Source: Alphaproteobacteria bacterium (GTDB lineage Bacteria; Pseudomonadota; Alphaproteobacteria; UBA6615). From it: a stretch of DNA of 64,000 bases. Position 1 is the stretch's first letter. Each line of letters opens with the position of its first letter. Made by a program: the position numbers and the translations under genes. The stretch is taken from the NCBI GenBank assembly GCA_009691025.1, contig SHWB01000006.1, positions 33,205 through 97,204 on the forward strand, given 5' to 3'. Of the stretch, positions 21,526 to 31,323 are shown piece by piece. The notes beneath the pieces are model-generated. The model saw only the letters and a list, made by a program, of their open reading frames with translations. It searched no databases and was not told the origin of the DNA.

Positions 21526-22377
21526 TCACCGTTGCCGGCGGGGGCAATAGAAAGTCGACCGCCCGGCCTGGACCAGCCGTCGCACACTACAGGTGGTGCC
21601 ATCGCAGTCGGACAGAGGGTCACCACAGCGTCCGCCCGCGCGGCCGTAGACGGCGAAGCGGGTCTGGAAATAGCCCAGTTCGCCATCCGCGTGGCGGAAG
21701 TCGCGCAGGCTTGATCCGCCGGCCTCGATCGCGTCTTCCAGCACGCGGCGGATCGCCGGCACCAGCCGCTCGGCGCGCACGCCGACGACCGTATGGGCGC
21801 TGCGGCGAGGCGAGATGCCGGCCCGGAACAGCGCCTCGCTGACATAGATGTTGCCGAGGCCAGCCACCGTCTTCTGGTCGAGCAGGGCGGCCTTGACCGG
21901 GGTGTGCTTGCCGGCCAGCGCCGCCGACAGCACGGCCGGGGTGAAGGCGGCGTCGAGAGGTTCGGGGCCGAGGCCGGCGAGCATGCGGTGGCCGGCGAGG
22001 TCGGCGGCGGCGACGAGGTCGACGAATCCGAAGCGGCGGGAGTCGTTGAAGCGGATTTCGGCGCCGTCGTCGGTGGCGAAGACCAGGTGGTCGTGGCGTT
22101 CGGGCGGCGGCGGTGTCGTGCCCGGCGCATAGACGCGCATCCGCCCGCTCATGCCGAGATGCAGGATCATCGTCTCGCCATTGTCGAGACGGAACAGCAT
22201 GTACTTGGCGCGCCGGTCGATGGCCTCGACGCGCCGCCCGGTCAGGTGCTGCACGAAGCCGATCGGCACGGGAAAGCGCAGGCGACGCTCGCGCACCTCG
22301 ACGCGCGCCAGGCGCCGGCCGAGCAGCGCCGTCGCCAGCCCGCGACGCGTGGTTTCGACTTCGGGAAGCTCGGGCAT
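21526..22377 (-). CDS. mutM: Formamidopyrimidine-DNA glycosylase (Fpg/MutM), atypical zinc finger
   Basis: Base-excision enzyme removing 8-oxoguanine and formamidopyrimidines. The ATG at 22377 gives the invariant PELPEVET N-terminus with the catalytic Pro after Met and Glu at position 3. The frame extends 44 codons upstream without similarity. The catalytic-domain Lys lies in GMSGRMR-type sequence, and the H2TH region has DQKTVAGLGNIYVSEALF. The C-terminal zinc finger is unusual. It retains FYC (Cys278), but the expected last Cys is Arg281 (FYCPRRQR rather than FYCPRCQ). The first half has three Cys (CGDPLSDCDGTTC) instead of two. Activity may be altered if zinc is not held. Confidence 0.9.
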   Translation of the reverse strand: MPELPEVETTRRGLATALLGRRLARVEVRERRLRFPVPIGFVQHLTGRRVEAIDRRAKYMLFRLDNGETMILHLGMSGRMRVYAPGTTPPPPERHDHLVFATDDGAEIRFNDSRRFGFVDLVAAADLAGHRMLAGLGPEPLDAAFTPAVLSAALAGKHTPVKAALLDQKTVAGLGNIYVSEALFRAGISPRRSAHTVVGVRAERLVPAIRRVLEDAIEAGGSSLRDFRHADGELGYFQTRFAVYGRAGGRCGDPLSDCDGTTCSVRRLVQAGRSTFYCPRRQR

Positions 22378-22493
22378 GCGGGCGGGCTCGCGGTAGGGCC
22401 GTCCGGTGTACAGCCGCCGCCCTCCGCAGGCAATCGCTCGCCCCTTCGTCGAAACCGGTCTAGTTTCGCCTCTCCCGCCAGAGGAGGATGTGC

Positions 22494-23246
22494 TTGGCCG
22501 TAGTAACAACGCATTTCGGTTTCCGCGACGTGCCGGCCGGCGAGAAGGCCGGGCTGGTTGGCGACGTTTTTCGCCGGGTCGCGCGCCGTTACGATCTGAT
22601 GAACGACCTGATGAGCCTCGGCGTCCACCGGTTGTGGAAGGCGGCGCTGCTCGACCGGCTGGCCCCGCGCGCCGGCGAGCGCGTGCTCGATCTGGCGGGC
22701 GGTACCGGCGACATCGCCTTCGCCATCCACCGTGCCACGGCCGGCGCGGCCCGCATCCTGGTCTGCGACATCAACGAGGCGATGCTCGGCCGCGGCGTCG
22801 ACCGCGCGGCCGAACGCGGGCTGCTGCCGGGCGCCGGCCTGGCATGGCTAGCCGGCGACGCCGAGGCGCTGCCCCTCGCCGATGCCAGCGTCGATGCCGT
22901 CACCATTGCCTTCGGCCTGCGCAACGTCACGTATGTCGACCGCGCGCTGGCCGAGGCGCGGCGCGTTCTCGTCCCGGGCGGGCGGTTCTTCTGCCTGGAA
23001 TTCTCGCGCGTCGTGCTGCCCGGCCTCGACAAGGTCTACGACGCCTGGTCGTTCGGTGCGCTGCCGCGGCTCGGCGCCGTCGTGGCGCGCGACCGCGCGG
23101 CCTACGAATACCTCGTCGAAAGCATCCGCCGCTTTCCGCCGCAGGAGGAATTGCTGGCGCTGATGGCAGATGCGGGTATCGCGCGCTGCCGCGTGCAGAA
23201 CCTGTCCGGCGGTATCGCCGCGATCCATTCCGGCTGGCGGCTGTAA
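22494..23246 (+). CDS. ubiE: Ubiquinone/menaquinone C-methyltransferase UbiE
   Basis: SAM-dependent C-methylation of the demethoxyubiquinol ring (and of demethylmenaquinol where present). The 250-residue protein starts TTHFGFRDVPAGEK, has the SAM motif VLDLAGGTGDIAF, and the family segments DAVTIAFGLRNVTYVDRAL and CLEFSRVVLPGLDKVYD. Start choice: ATG 22488 directly abuts a strong AGGAGG (22482-22487), too close to use. The in-frame TTG at 22494 has 6-nt spacing and gives the usual family N-terminus. It diverges from mutM. The gene ubiB, which usually follows, is absent. Confidence 0.94.
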   Translation: MAVVTTHFGFRDVPAGEKAGLVGDVFRRVARRYDLMNDLMSLGVHRLWKAALLDRLAPRAGERVLDLAGGTGDIAFAIHRATAGAARILVCDINEAMLGRGVDRAAERGLLPGAGLAWLAGDAEALPLADASVDAVTIAFGLRNVTYVDRALAEARRVLVPGGRFFCLEFSRVVLPGLDKVYDAWSFGALPRLGAVVARDRAAYEYLVESIRRFPPQEELLALMADAGIARCRVQNLSGGIAAIHSGWRL

Positions 23247-23354
23247 TTACCATCCGGCTCTTGCCCGGCACCGGCTTGCGGGCTATGTAATCACAGTGCG
23301 GTTGCGTAGTTTTCTCGCCAATCACGGCGCGCGCCGCCCGGAAAGGGTCCGCCG

Positions 23355-24560
23355 GTGCTGCACGGCAAGCGCATCCTGCTGATCGTCGGCGGCGGCATCG
23401 CCGCCTACAAATCGCTCGGGCTGGTGCGCCTGCTGCGCGAGCGCGGCGCGCGCGTGCGCGCCATCCTCACCGCCGCCGGGGCGGAATTCGTGACACCGCT
23501 GTCGCTGTCGGTGCTGACCGGCGACAAGGTCTATGGCGAGCTGTTCTCGCTCACCGACGAGGCCGAGATGGGCCATATCGAGCTGTCGCGCGACGCCGAC
23601 CTGCTCGTCGTCGTCCCGGCGACCGCCGACCTTCTGGCCAAGATGGCGGGCGGCCTTGCCGGCGATCTCGCCACGACAGCCATGCTGGCCACCGACAAGC
23701 CGGTGATCGCGGTACCGGCGATGAATGTGCGGATGTGGCTGCACGCCGCGACCCAGGCCAACATCGAGACGCTGTCGGTGCGCGGCATCGGCTTCGTCGG
23801 TCCGGTCGACGGCGACATGGCCTGCGGCGAATTAGGCCCCGGCCGCATGGCCGAGCCGGCCGATATCCTGGCTGCCGTCGAGGCGCACTTCAACACCGCC
23901 GCCCCGCTGGCGGGACGGCGGGCCCTTGTCACCAGCGGCCCGACGCACGAGCCGATCGACCCGGTGCGCTACATCGCCAACCGCTCCTCCGGCCGCCAAG
24001 GCTACGCCATAGCCGCGGCTCTCGCCCGGCTCGGCGCGTCCACTACGCTGGTCTCCGGCCCGACGCGGCTCGCCGACCCGGCCGGCGTGACCGTCGTGCA
24101 TGTCGAGACGGCGCGCGAGATGCTGGCGGCCTGCGAGGCGGCGCTGCCGGCCGATGTTGCGGTCTGCGCCGCCGCCGTCGCCGACTGGCGGCCGGCGGAG
24201 GCCGCCGGCCAGAAGCTCAAGAAAAGCTGCGGCGCGGCGCCGACGATCGCGCTGGCCGAGAATCCCGACGTGCTGGCGACCCTGGCCGGCCTCGGCAACA
24301 GCCGCCCGCGTCTCGTCATCGGCTTCGCCGCCGAGACGGAGAAGATCGTCGAGCACGCCGTCGCCAAGCGGGCGCGCAAGGGCTGCGACTGGATCCTCGC
24401 CAACGACGTGTCGGAGGGCAGTGGCACCTTCGGCGGCGCCGACAACACCATTCATCTCGTCAGCGCCGAAGGGGTCGAGGACTGGCCTTGCCTGAGCAAG
24501 GACGCGGTCGCCGAGCGCCTCGCCGGCTGTATTGCGGCGGCGCTGGGTACCGCCGCATGA
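23355..24560 (+). CDS. coaBC: Bifunctional phosphopantothenoylcysteine decarboxylase/synthetase
   Basis: Catalyses two successive coenzyme A steps: CTP-dependent condensation of 4'-phosphopantothenate with cysteine (CoaB), then FMN-dependent decarboxylation (CoaC). The 401-residue protein has the N-terminal CoaC domain with [19 protein letters not shown] (PAMN) and a CGE segment ([10 protein letters not shown]). The C-terminal CoaB domain has [21 protein letters not shown] and [13 protein letters not shown]. In the CoaB NxSSGxxG motif the position usually held by a catalytic Lys is Arg214 (NRSSGRQG). Translation starts at GTG 23355 with GGG upstream. It overlaps dut by ATGA. Confidence 0.94.
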   Translation: MLHGKRILLIVGGGIAAYKSLGLVRLLRERGARVRAILTAAGAEFVTPLSLSVLTGDKVYGELFSLTDEAEMGHIELSRDADLLVVVPATADLLAKMAGGLAGDLATTAMLATDKPVIAVPAMNVRMWLHAATQANIETLSVRGIGFVGPVDGDMACGELGPGRMAEPADILAAVEAHFNTAAPLAGRRALVTSGPTHEPIDPVRYIANRSSGRQGYAIAAALARLGASTTLVSGPTRLADPAGVTVVHVETAREMLAACEAALPADVAVCAAAVADWRPAEAAGQKLKKSCGAAPTIALAENPDVLATLAGLGNSRPRLVIGFAAETEKIVEHAVAKRARKGCDWILANDVSEGSGTFGGADNTIHLVSAEGVEDWPCLSKDAVAERLAGCIAAALGTAA

Positions 24561-25030
24561 GCGAGGTCGCCGTGTCCGTCGTGCGCCTGCCGCACGCCGC
24601 CGATATGCCGTTGCCGGCCTATGCGACGGCGGCGGCGGCCGGCATGGATCTGTGCGCGGCCGTCTCCCTGCCGCAGACGATTGCGCCCGGTGCGCGGGCG
24701 CTGGTGCCTACCGGCCTCGCCATTGCGCTGCCCTACGGTCACGAGGCGCAGGTACGTCCGCGCTCCGGCCTCGCGCTGCGCCACGGCGTCACCGTGCTAA
24801 ATACGCCGGGCACCATCGATGCCGATTATCGCGGCGAGGTTGCGGTGGTGCTGGCCAATTTCGGCAGCGAGCCCTTCACCGTCGAGCGCGGCATGCGCAT
24901 CGCGCAGCTAGTCGTCGCGCCGGTGACACGGGCGCGCTGGGCCGAAGTCGGAGAATTGCCGTCCAGCGGCCGCGGCGGAGGCGGCTTCGGCTCGACCGGG
25001 CTTGCCGGCGGCGCGGCACCGGGCCGGTGA
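24557..25030 (+). CDS. dut: dUTP diphosphatase (dUTPase)
   Basis: Homotrimeric pyrophosphatase turning dUTP into dUMP, limiting uracil in DNA and feeding dTMP synthesis. The 157-residue protein carries the five trimeric-dUTPase motifs: AGMDLCA (I), RPRSGLAL (II), [14 protein letters not shown] (III), [11 protein letters not shown] (IV) and a glycine-rich [11 protein letters not shown] (V) near the C-terminus. All appear intact. The ATG overlaps the coaBC stop as ATGA, a coupling common in proteobacteria. Confidence 0.96.
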   Translation: MSEVAVSVVRLPHAADMPLPAYATAAAAGMDLCAAVSLPQTIAPGARALVPTGLAIALPYGHEAQVRPRSGLALRHGVTVLNTPGTIDADYRGEVAVVLANFGSEPFTVERGMRIAQLVVAPVTRARWAEVGELPSSGRGGGGFGSTGLAGGAAPGR

Positions 25031-25037
25031 CGCAACG

Positions 25038-25493
25038 ATGATCCGTCTGTCGCGCAAGACATTGTTAGCCATCGAGGCCGTTGTCGACGTCGCCTTCCAT
25101 GCCGGCACCAAGCCGGTGCAGTCGAGCGAGATCACGCGCCGCCAGGGCATCCCGCGCCGCTATCTGGAGCAGGCGCTGCAGCAATTGGTGCGCGCCGGCA
25201 TCCTCGGGGGCGTGCGCGGCCCGCGCGGCGGATACCGGCTGTCGCGCGAACGCCGGCGCATCTCCGTGGCCGACATCGTGCGCGCCGTCCGCGCGATGGA
25301 GACGGCCTCCGACCCGGTCGAGGAGCCCGTCGGCTCACCGATCGGCCAGTCGGTGGTGCAGCCACTCTGGGCCGAGCTGCAAGAGGAGTTCATGCAGCGC
25401 CTCGACGCGATCAGCGTGCAGGATCTGTGTGGCCGCGCCCGCGACGCCGGCATCGAGAGAGAGGGCGCCGAGCGCCTAGACTTCACCATCTGA
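25038..25493 (+). CDS. Rrf2-family transcriptional regulator (CymR-like)
   Basis: A 151-residue winged-helix regulator of the Rrf2 family. The helix-turn-helix reads SSEITRRQGIPRRYLEQALQQL and is followed by the wing GVRGPRGGYRLSR. IscR and NsrR hold an Fe-S cluster through three C-terminal cysteines; here only one Cys occurs (QDLCGRA). That favours the cluster-free CymR-like branch, which senses cysteine status with a cysteine synthase partner. The gene precedes cysK by 70 bp with a palindrome between them, consistent with local control of cysteine synthesis. The ATG at 25038 follows dut by 7 bp. Confidence 0.86.
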   Translation: MIRLSRKTLLAIEAVVDVAFHAGTKPVQSSEITRRQGIPRRYLEQALQQLVRAGILGGVRGPRGGYRLSRERRRISVADIVRAVRAMETASDPVEEPVGSPIGQSVVQPLWAELQEEFMQRLDAISVQDLCGRARDAGIEREGAERLDFTI

Positions 25494-25524
25494 GGCGTTC
25501 TGCTAGGATCGCCTCGACCATCGG

Positions 25525-25547
25525 CGACTCGTCTAAGAGACGGGTCG
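25525..25547. promoter_or_regulatory. Palindrome upstream of cysK, candidate Rrf2 operator
   Basis: CGACTCGTCT-AAG-AGACGGGTCG forms 10-bp arms with one mismatch, ending 16 bp before the cysK ATG. Its position between the Rrf2 gene and cysK makes it a plausible binding site. It could also form an RNA hairpin in the cysK leader. Confidence 0.4.
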
Positions 25548-25563
25548 CTTCGGGGAGAGACAG

Positions 25564-26540
<977 letters not shown>

Positions 26541-26544
<4 letters not shown>

Positions 26545-27350
26545 GCGACGCGCGCATGGACCTCACCGAGCAGCAATTTCACCGCTACGCCCGTCACCTA
26601 ATTCTCGACGAGGTTGGCGAGGAGGGGCAGGAACGGCTGCTGGCCTCGCGCGTGCTGGTGGTCGGCGCCGGCGGCCTCGGCGCGCCATTGCTGATGTACC
26701 TCGCGGCGGCCGGCGTCGGCACGCTCGGCATCGTCGACGACGACACGGTCGATCTGTCGAACCTGCAGCGCCAGGTGATCCACCCGACCTCGTCGGTCGA
26801 CCGCCTCAAGGTCGAGAGCGCGGGGGCGACCATCGCCGCGCTCAATCCCGACATCGAGGTCGAGGCGCATCCGTTCCGGCTGACGGCGACGAACGCCGCC
26901 GCGCTGGTGGCGCGATACGACGTCATCGCCGACGGCTCGGACAATTTCCCCACGCGCTATCTGCTCAACGACGCCGCCTGGCTTGCCGGCCGCACGCTGG
27001 TTAGCGCCGCCATGCTGCGCTTCGAGGGCCAGCTCACCACCATCCGCCGCGACCGCGAGAGGCCCACCGCCTGCTGGCGCTGCCTGTTTCCCGAGCCGCC
27101 GCCGCCCGGCCTCGTGCCGCGCTGCGAGGAGGCGGGCATCCTCGGTGCGCTGGCCGGCGTCATGGGGTCGATGCAGGCGACGGAAGTGCTGAAGGAGCTG
27201 CTCGGCCTCGGCGACTCGATGGCCGGCAGGCTGCTGCTCTACGACGCGCTGGGCCCCACCTTCCGCGTCCTCGTGGTGCCGCGCGATCCCGGCTGCGCGC
27301 TGTGCGGCGCGCACGCGACCATCGCCGACCTGTCGCTGCACGCGGCGTAG
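26541..27350 (+). CDS. MoeB/ThiF-family adenylyltransferase
   Basis: E1-like enzyme adenylating the C-terminal Gly of a sulphur-carrier protein (MoaD, ThiS or a cysteine-synthesis carrier). The 269-residue protein has the ATP site [16 protein letters not shown], the [13 protein letters not shown] segment and [14 protein letters not shown]. Zinc ligands are CWRC (about residue 180) and CALC (about residue 256). It starts at GTG 26541, overlapping the cysK stop. There is no C-terminal rhodanese domain. Position behind cysK could mean it serves cysteine synthesis, but molybdopterin or thiamine use is equally possible. Confidence 0.88.
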
Positions 27351-27390
27351 GTCCGAGCCGTTGCTCGAGGCGGCAGAGAGGATGCGCGCC

Positions 27391-27508
27391 CCTCGCCCTT
27401 CGACAGGCTCAGGGTGAGGATCGTGGGGGAATGGCGCCGCCACCGGCGCGTTGCATGCCGGGCATGCTGCAACGTTCATCCTCATCCTGAGCCTGTCGAA
27501 GGATGAGG
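27391..27508. repeat. Inverted pair of palindromic REP-type repeats
   Basis: CCTCGCCCTTCGACAGGCTCAGGGTGAGG at 27391-27419 is repeated in the opposite orientation as CCTCATCCTGAGCCTGTCGAAGGATGAGG at 27480-27508; each copy is itself an imperfect palindrome. This is the same family as at 12513-12591. The pair fills the 204-bp gap between two convergent genes, where it could act as a bidirectional terminator or mRNA 3'-end stabiliser. Confidence 0.8.
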
Positions 27509-27554
27509 ATGTCGACGCGGCGCAACCTCCGCGATCAATACGTAACACGTCAAA

Positions 27555-28541
27555 TCAGAACATCGTCTCCAGCACCCGGTCGGGCGGGGTGTGGCCGTCG
27601 GTGAAGGTGCGGATGTTGACGATCACCTTCTCGCCCATGTCCTGGCGCGCCACGACGCTGGCCGAACTCATGTTCGGCAGCAGGACGACGGACTCGAGCT
27701 TCACCAGCCGCGTATCGACCGCCGGCTCGTGCTCGAACACGTCGAGGCCGGCGCCGGCGATGCGGCCGGCGACCAGCAGGTTGGCCAGCGCGCGCTCGTC
27801 AATCACCTCGCCGCGCGAGGTGATTGACGATGGTGGTGTGCGGGCGCAGCAGTTCGAGGCGGCGGCGCGACAGCAGATGATTGGTTGCCGTCGTGCGCGG
27901 GCAGTTGACCGAGACGATATTGACGCGCGCCAGCATCTGGTCGAGCGACGACCAGAAGGTCTCCTCCAGATCGCGCTCGGTCTCGTCCTGCACGCGGCGG
28001 CGGTTGTGATAGTGGATGGCGAGTCCGAAGGCGCGGGCGCGGCGCGCCACGGCGGTGCCGATGCGGCCCATGCCGACGATGCCTAGGCGCTTGCCGCCGA
28101 TGCGGTGGCCGTTCATCAGCGTCGGTGCCCAGCCACGCCATCCACCCGCGCGCAGCAGCCGCTCGCCGGCGGCGAGGCGGCGCGGCACGGCAAGGATCGC
28201 GCCATCGTCATGTCGGCGGTATCCTCGGTCAGCACACCGGGCGTGTTGGTAACGGTGATGCCCCGCTTGCGCGCCGCCGGCAGGTCGATGTTGTCGACGC
28301 CGTTGCCGTAATTGGCGATCAGCTTCAGGCGCGAGCCGGCCTGCGCCACGAGGTCGGCGTCGATGCGGTCAGTGATGGTCGGTACCAGCACGTCCGTATC
28401 GGCCATCGCGGCGGCGAGTGCGCCGCGATCCATGGGCGCGTCGGTCTCGTTCAGGCGCGTGTCGAACAGCCCCATCATGCGGGCCTCGACCGCCTCGGGC
28501 AGGCGGCGGGTGACGACTACGGCCGGCTTCGCGGACGGCAT
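27555..28541 (-). pseudogene. D-2-hydroxyacid dehydrogenase/glyoxylate reductase gene with two frameshifts
   Basis: Three overlapping frames together give one NAD(P)-dependent 2-hydroxyacid dehydrogenase. The first (ATG 28541, MPSAKPAVVV) runs through KLIANYGNGVDNID to DTADMTMA. A missing base near 28188 then shifts it. The second frame carries the Rossmann motif GIVGMGRIGTAVARRA. It breaks at IVN, where a one-base insertion at about 27816-27826 replaces the conserved N-T-A-R-G-E. The third frame resumes at VIDERALANLL and ends PPDRVLETMF at 27555. An ATG at 28577 is an alternative start. The second lesion lies in a perfect inverted repeat. The gene cannot make a full-length enzyme. Confidence 0.85.
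27796..27830. repeat. Perfect 16-bp inverted repeat at a frameshift site
   Basis: The left arm 27796-27811 and right arm 27815-27830 are exact complements around a 3-nt loop (CGC). It lies inside the 2-hydroxyacid dehydrogenase pseudogene, at the point where the reading frame changes. Confidence 0.85.
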
Positions 28542-28654
28542 GAACGATCCCGGGCACGATAGGGTGTCGACGATCATGCGGACGGCTCCGGGCCGGTGCA
28601 AGCGGCCGACCGGCTTGACCGACGCGGCCGGCAGGGGTTAGCGCGGAGCCAGCC

Positions 28655-29173
28655 ATGAGACTAGCCCGCGTCCTGCCCGCCATCCTCGCCGTCTTCCTGC
28701 TGCTAGGCGCGCTGCCGTCGCAGGCGCAGACGGCGGCCGTGGGCCCAGGCACCACCGGCCTCAAGCTGCCGCGCTTTGTGTCGGTCAAGGCGCGCGCCGG
28801 CGAGGTGAACCTGCGCACCGGCCCCGGCACGCGCTATCCGGTCGAGTGGGTGCTGATGCGACCGCGCTGGCCACTGGAAGTGATCGCCGAGTACGAGGCG
28901 TGGCGCCAGGTGCGGGCACGGGACGGCACCACCGGCTGGGTACACCACACGATGCTGTCGGGCGACCGCATGGCCATCGTCGCGGCGGCGCGCATCGAAT
29001 TGCGACGCGAACCCTCCGCCGGCGCCGCCACGGTCGCGATGGCCGAAGACGGCGCGGTCACCGAGCTGCGCGAATGCGAGGGCAAATGGTGCCTCCTGTC
29101 CGCCGCCGGCGTCGCCGGCTGGGCGCCGCGCGACGCGCTCTGGGGCGTCTATCCGGACGAAGACGTGAAATAG
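28655..29173 (+). CDS. Secreted SH3b-domain protein
   Basis: A 172-residue exported protein. Residues 1-25 form a signal peptide (hydrophobic VLPAILAVFLLLGAL, cleavage near SQAQ). The mature part starts with the bacterial SH3 domain signature VNLRTGPGTRYPVEWVL and continues GTTGWVHHTMLSG. A second SH3-like repeat starts IELRREPSAGAATVA and ends AGWAPRDALWGVYPDE. Proteins of this type sit in the periplasm and are thought to bind peptidoglycan or other envelope ligands. It is divergent from the dehydrogenase pseudogene and convergent with the DUF3501 gene. Confidence 0.85.
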   Translation: MRLARVLPAILAVFLLLGALPSQAQTAAVGPGTTGLKLPRFVSVKARAGEVNLRTGPGTRYPVEWVLMRPRWPLEVIAEYEAWRQVRARDGTTGWVHHTMLSGDRMAIVAAARIELRREPSAGAATVAMAEDGAVTELRECEGKWCLLSAAGVAGWAPRDALWGVYPDEDVK

Positions 29174-29191
29174 GCCGCCCGGCACGAGAGA

Positions 29192-29782
29192 TCAGTCGAA
29201 ATCCTCGGCCAGCGCGGCCCTCACATCCTCCGGCATCACCGCCATGTGGCCGTAATTGGGGTGCGTGAAGCCGATGACGATTTCGGTACCCGGCGCGCGA
29301 AAGTCGTCCGCATCGGCATCGCTGAAGGAGAAGCGGATGAACTGCACCGAGCTGGCCTTGCCCTTCTCGTCGGTGCGGTCGGCATCGGCGTCGGCCGTGC
29401 CGATCACCCGCTGGGAGCCGATGCGTAGGAAGGCCGTGTGCTCGACGCCGCCGAGCCGCGCCAGAACCGCCGGCCGGCGCAGCGGGTCGTCGATCTCGAA
29501 CATCACCGTAGCCACCAGCTCGCGGCCATGCGGGACCAGTGGGTTGTAGGCTTCAAGCTCGCCGGGAACCTGCGCCGGGCCGCCGCGCTCGACGCGCAGC
29601 ATCTCCTGCACCTGGTACCACATGGTTTGCCAGCACTCGAAATGGAAGGTAGCGAAGGGGCCGACCTCCATCCGGCGGCGGCGTTTCAGCGCCATCAACT
29701 CCGTGCGCTTTTCATGCCGTATCACCTCGTAGGCCAGGGCGTCGAGGATGTCCGCCAATTCGACACTGTGTCGCTTCGCCAT
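29192..29782 (-). CDS. DUF3501-family protein
   Basis: A 196-residue soluble protein of the DUF3501 family. The ATG at 29782 gives the typical opening RHSVELADILDALAYEVIRHEKRTE read in short segments. A conserved FHFECWQTMWYQVQEMLR block and a GFTHPNYGHMAVM segment near the end are also present. The function is unknown, but the family regularly follows a rubrerythrin and a GlpC/HdrD-like Fe-S protein, as here. The upstream frame continues into the oxidoreductase gene but has no similarity there. The start lies 12 nt after the preceding stop, so the two are cotranscribed. Confidence 0.85.
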   Translation of the reverse strand: MAKRHSVELADILDALAYEVIRHEKRTELMALKRRRRMEVGPFATFHFECWQTMWYQVQEMLRVERGGPAQVPGELEAYNPLVPHGRELVATVMFEIDDPLRRPAVLARLGGVEHTAFLRIGSQRVIGTADADADRTDEKGKASSVQFIRFSFSDADADDFRAPGTEIVIGFTHPNYGHMAVMPEDVRAALAEDFD

Positions 29783-29793
29783 GAGTCTGTGCC

Positions 29794-31188
29794 TCAGGTC
29801 CGGTCGTTCAGGCCGAAGGCCGCCGCCAGCAATTCGACGGGGTGCCAGGAGCGCGTCGGCACGGGCGGCGTCTCGCCGTCCTTCGTCGCGGCGGCGGCGA
29901 TCTCCATGCCCTGCAGGATATGCTCGGCTGCCAGCGGACATTCGGACACGACAAAGGGCCGTGCCGCCTGCAGCGCCTGCCGTGCCACCGGCCGGCCGAC
30001 CTTGATCGCGGTGTCGAAATTATCCTTCATCACGCCCCACGAGCCGCCATGGCCCGAACAGCGCTCTATCACCTTCACATCGGCATCGGCGGCGAGGCGC
30101 AGCATCTCGGCTGCCTTCTGGCCGAAATTCTGCGCCCGTCCGTGGCAGGCTAGGTGCAGCGTTACCGGCCCCGGCAGCGGGCCGATGGCGGGCAGGCCTT
30201 CCTTGCGGGCGATGTCGACGATGTATTCGGAGATGTCGCGCGTTGCGGCCGCCAGCGCCTTTACGTCGTCATTGTCCGGGCAGAGCAGAGGCCATTCACT
30301 TTTCAGCATCAATGCGCAGCTTGGCACCAGCGCGACGATCGTCCTGCCGGCATCGACGGCAGGACGCAACGTGCGGGCCACCTCCGCCGCGGCCTCGGAC
30401 ACCTTAGCGACATTGCCCTGTTCGAGCTGCGGCATGCCGCAGCAGCGCGGATAGGCGACCTCCGTCGCGACGCCGAGATGGGCGAGCACGCGGCGGGCCA
30501 GCACACCGATTTCGGGGTTGTTCCAGTTGACGAAGCACGTGGCGTAGATCACCGCCTCTCGGCCGAAGCCCGGCGCGGCGGCGTTGGCCGCGGGCACCTC
30601 GTCGCGAGCCCGCGTGGCGAAGGTGCGGCCGTGGAATTTCGGCAATTCGGCGCGGCGGTCGACGCCGGCCACGCTTTCCAGGACGCCGCGGGTCAGCGAA
30701 TTGTCGCGCGCGGAGACCCAGTTGACGAGGCCGGGCGCCAGCTTAGCCAGCGCCCCGTTGCGGTCGGTCTCGGTCAGTTGGCGGGCCGTGAATGGCACCT
30801 TGCCTGCCTTCGCCTCGACCGCCCGGTAGCGCAACATCAGGTGCGGAAAATCGAGGTTGAACGCGTGCGGCGGCACGTATGGGCACTTCGTCATGAAGCA
30901 CATGTCGCACAACGTGCAGGCGTCGACGATGCTCTTGAAATCGGTGCTGGCGACGGCCTCGATCTCGCCGGCGTCGGTGGCGTCGATCAAGTCGAACAGC
31001 CTGGGAAAGCTGTCGCACAGATTGAAGCAGCGCCGGCAGCCGTGACAGATGTCGAACACCCGCCGCAGCTCGTCGTCGAGCTTCGCCGGATCCCACCAGT
31101 TGGCATCGTGCCAGGGAATAAGATGGCGCATGGGAGCGCCAAGGCCGCCCTCCGCGGGGACGCGGGGGTTCGTGTCGCCGTCGCTCAT
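29794..31188 (-). CDS. Fe-S oxidoreductase, GlpC/heterodisulfide-reductase-like
   Basis: A 464-residue soluble protein. It has two [4Fe-4S] motifs near the N-terminus, CHGCRRCFNLC (about residues 49-59) and CTLCDMCFMTKC (about 91-102). Two CCG-type domains follow (RCCGMPQLEQG and ERCSGHGGSWGVM); in the second the Cys pair is reduced to one Cys followed by Ser-Gly. Such proteins pass electrons, often to or from quinones or disulphides. Sitting between rubrerythrin and DUF3501, it may supply electrons for peroxide reduction by rubrerythrin, but that is inference. Confidence 0.87.
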   Translation of the reverse strand: MSDGDTNPRVPAEGGLGAPMRHLIPWHDANWWDPAKLDDELRRVFDICHGCRRCFNLCDSFPRLFDLIDATDAGEIEAVASTDFKSIVDACTLCDMCFMTKCPYVPPHAFNLDFPHLMLRYRAVEAKAGKVPFTARQLTETDRNGALAKLAPGLVNWVSARDNSLTRGVLESVAGVDRRAELPKFHGRTFATRARDEVPAANAAAPGFGREAVIYATCFVNWNNPEIGVLARRVLAHLGVATEVAYPRCCGMPQLEQGNVAKVSEAAAEVARTLRPAVDAGRTIVALVPSCALMLKSEWPLLCPDNDDVKALAAATRDISEYIVDIARKEGLPAIGPLPGPVTLHLACHGRAQNFGQKAAEMLRLAADADVKVIERCSGHGGSWGVMKDNFDTAIKVGRPVARQALQAARPFVVSECPLAAEHILQGMEIAAAATKDGETPPVPTRSWHPVELLAAAFGLNDRT

Positions 31189-31323
31189 CCTTCGCGTATC
31201 CGCCGGCAGGCCGCGCCCGGCCGCGGGCGCGGCGTTAAGAGTCGGAGAGCTTCACCGGGAACGGGGTAACGGCGCGGCGGAGCATGGCTCCGCCGGCACC
31301 GAAACCCGCATGTGAACCCGCGA

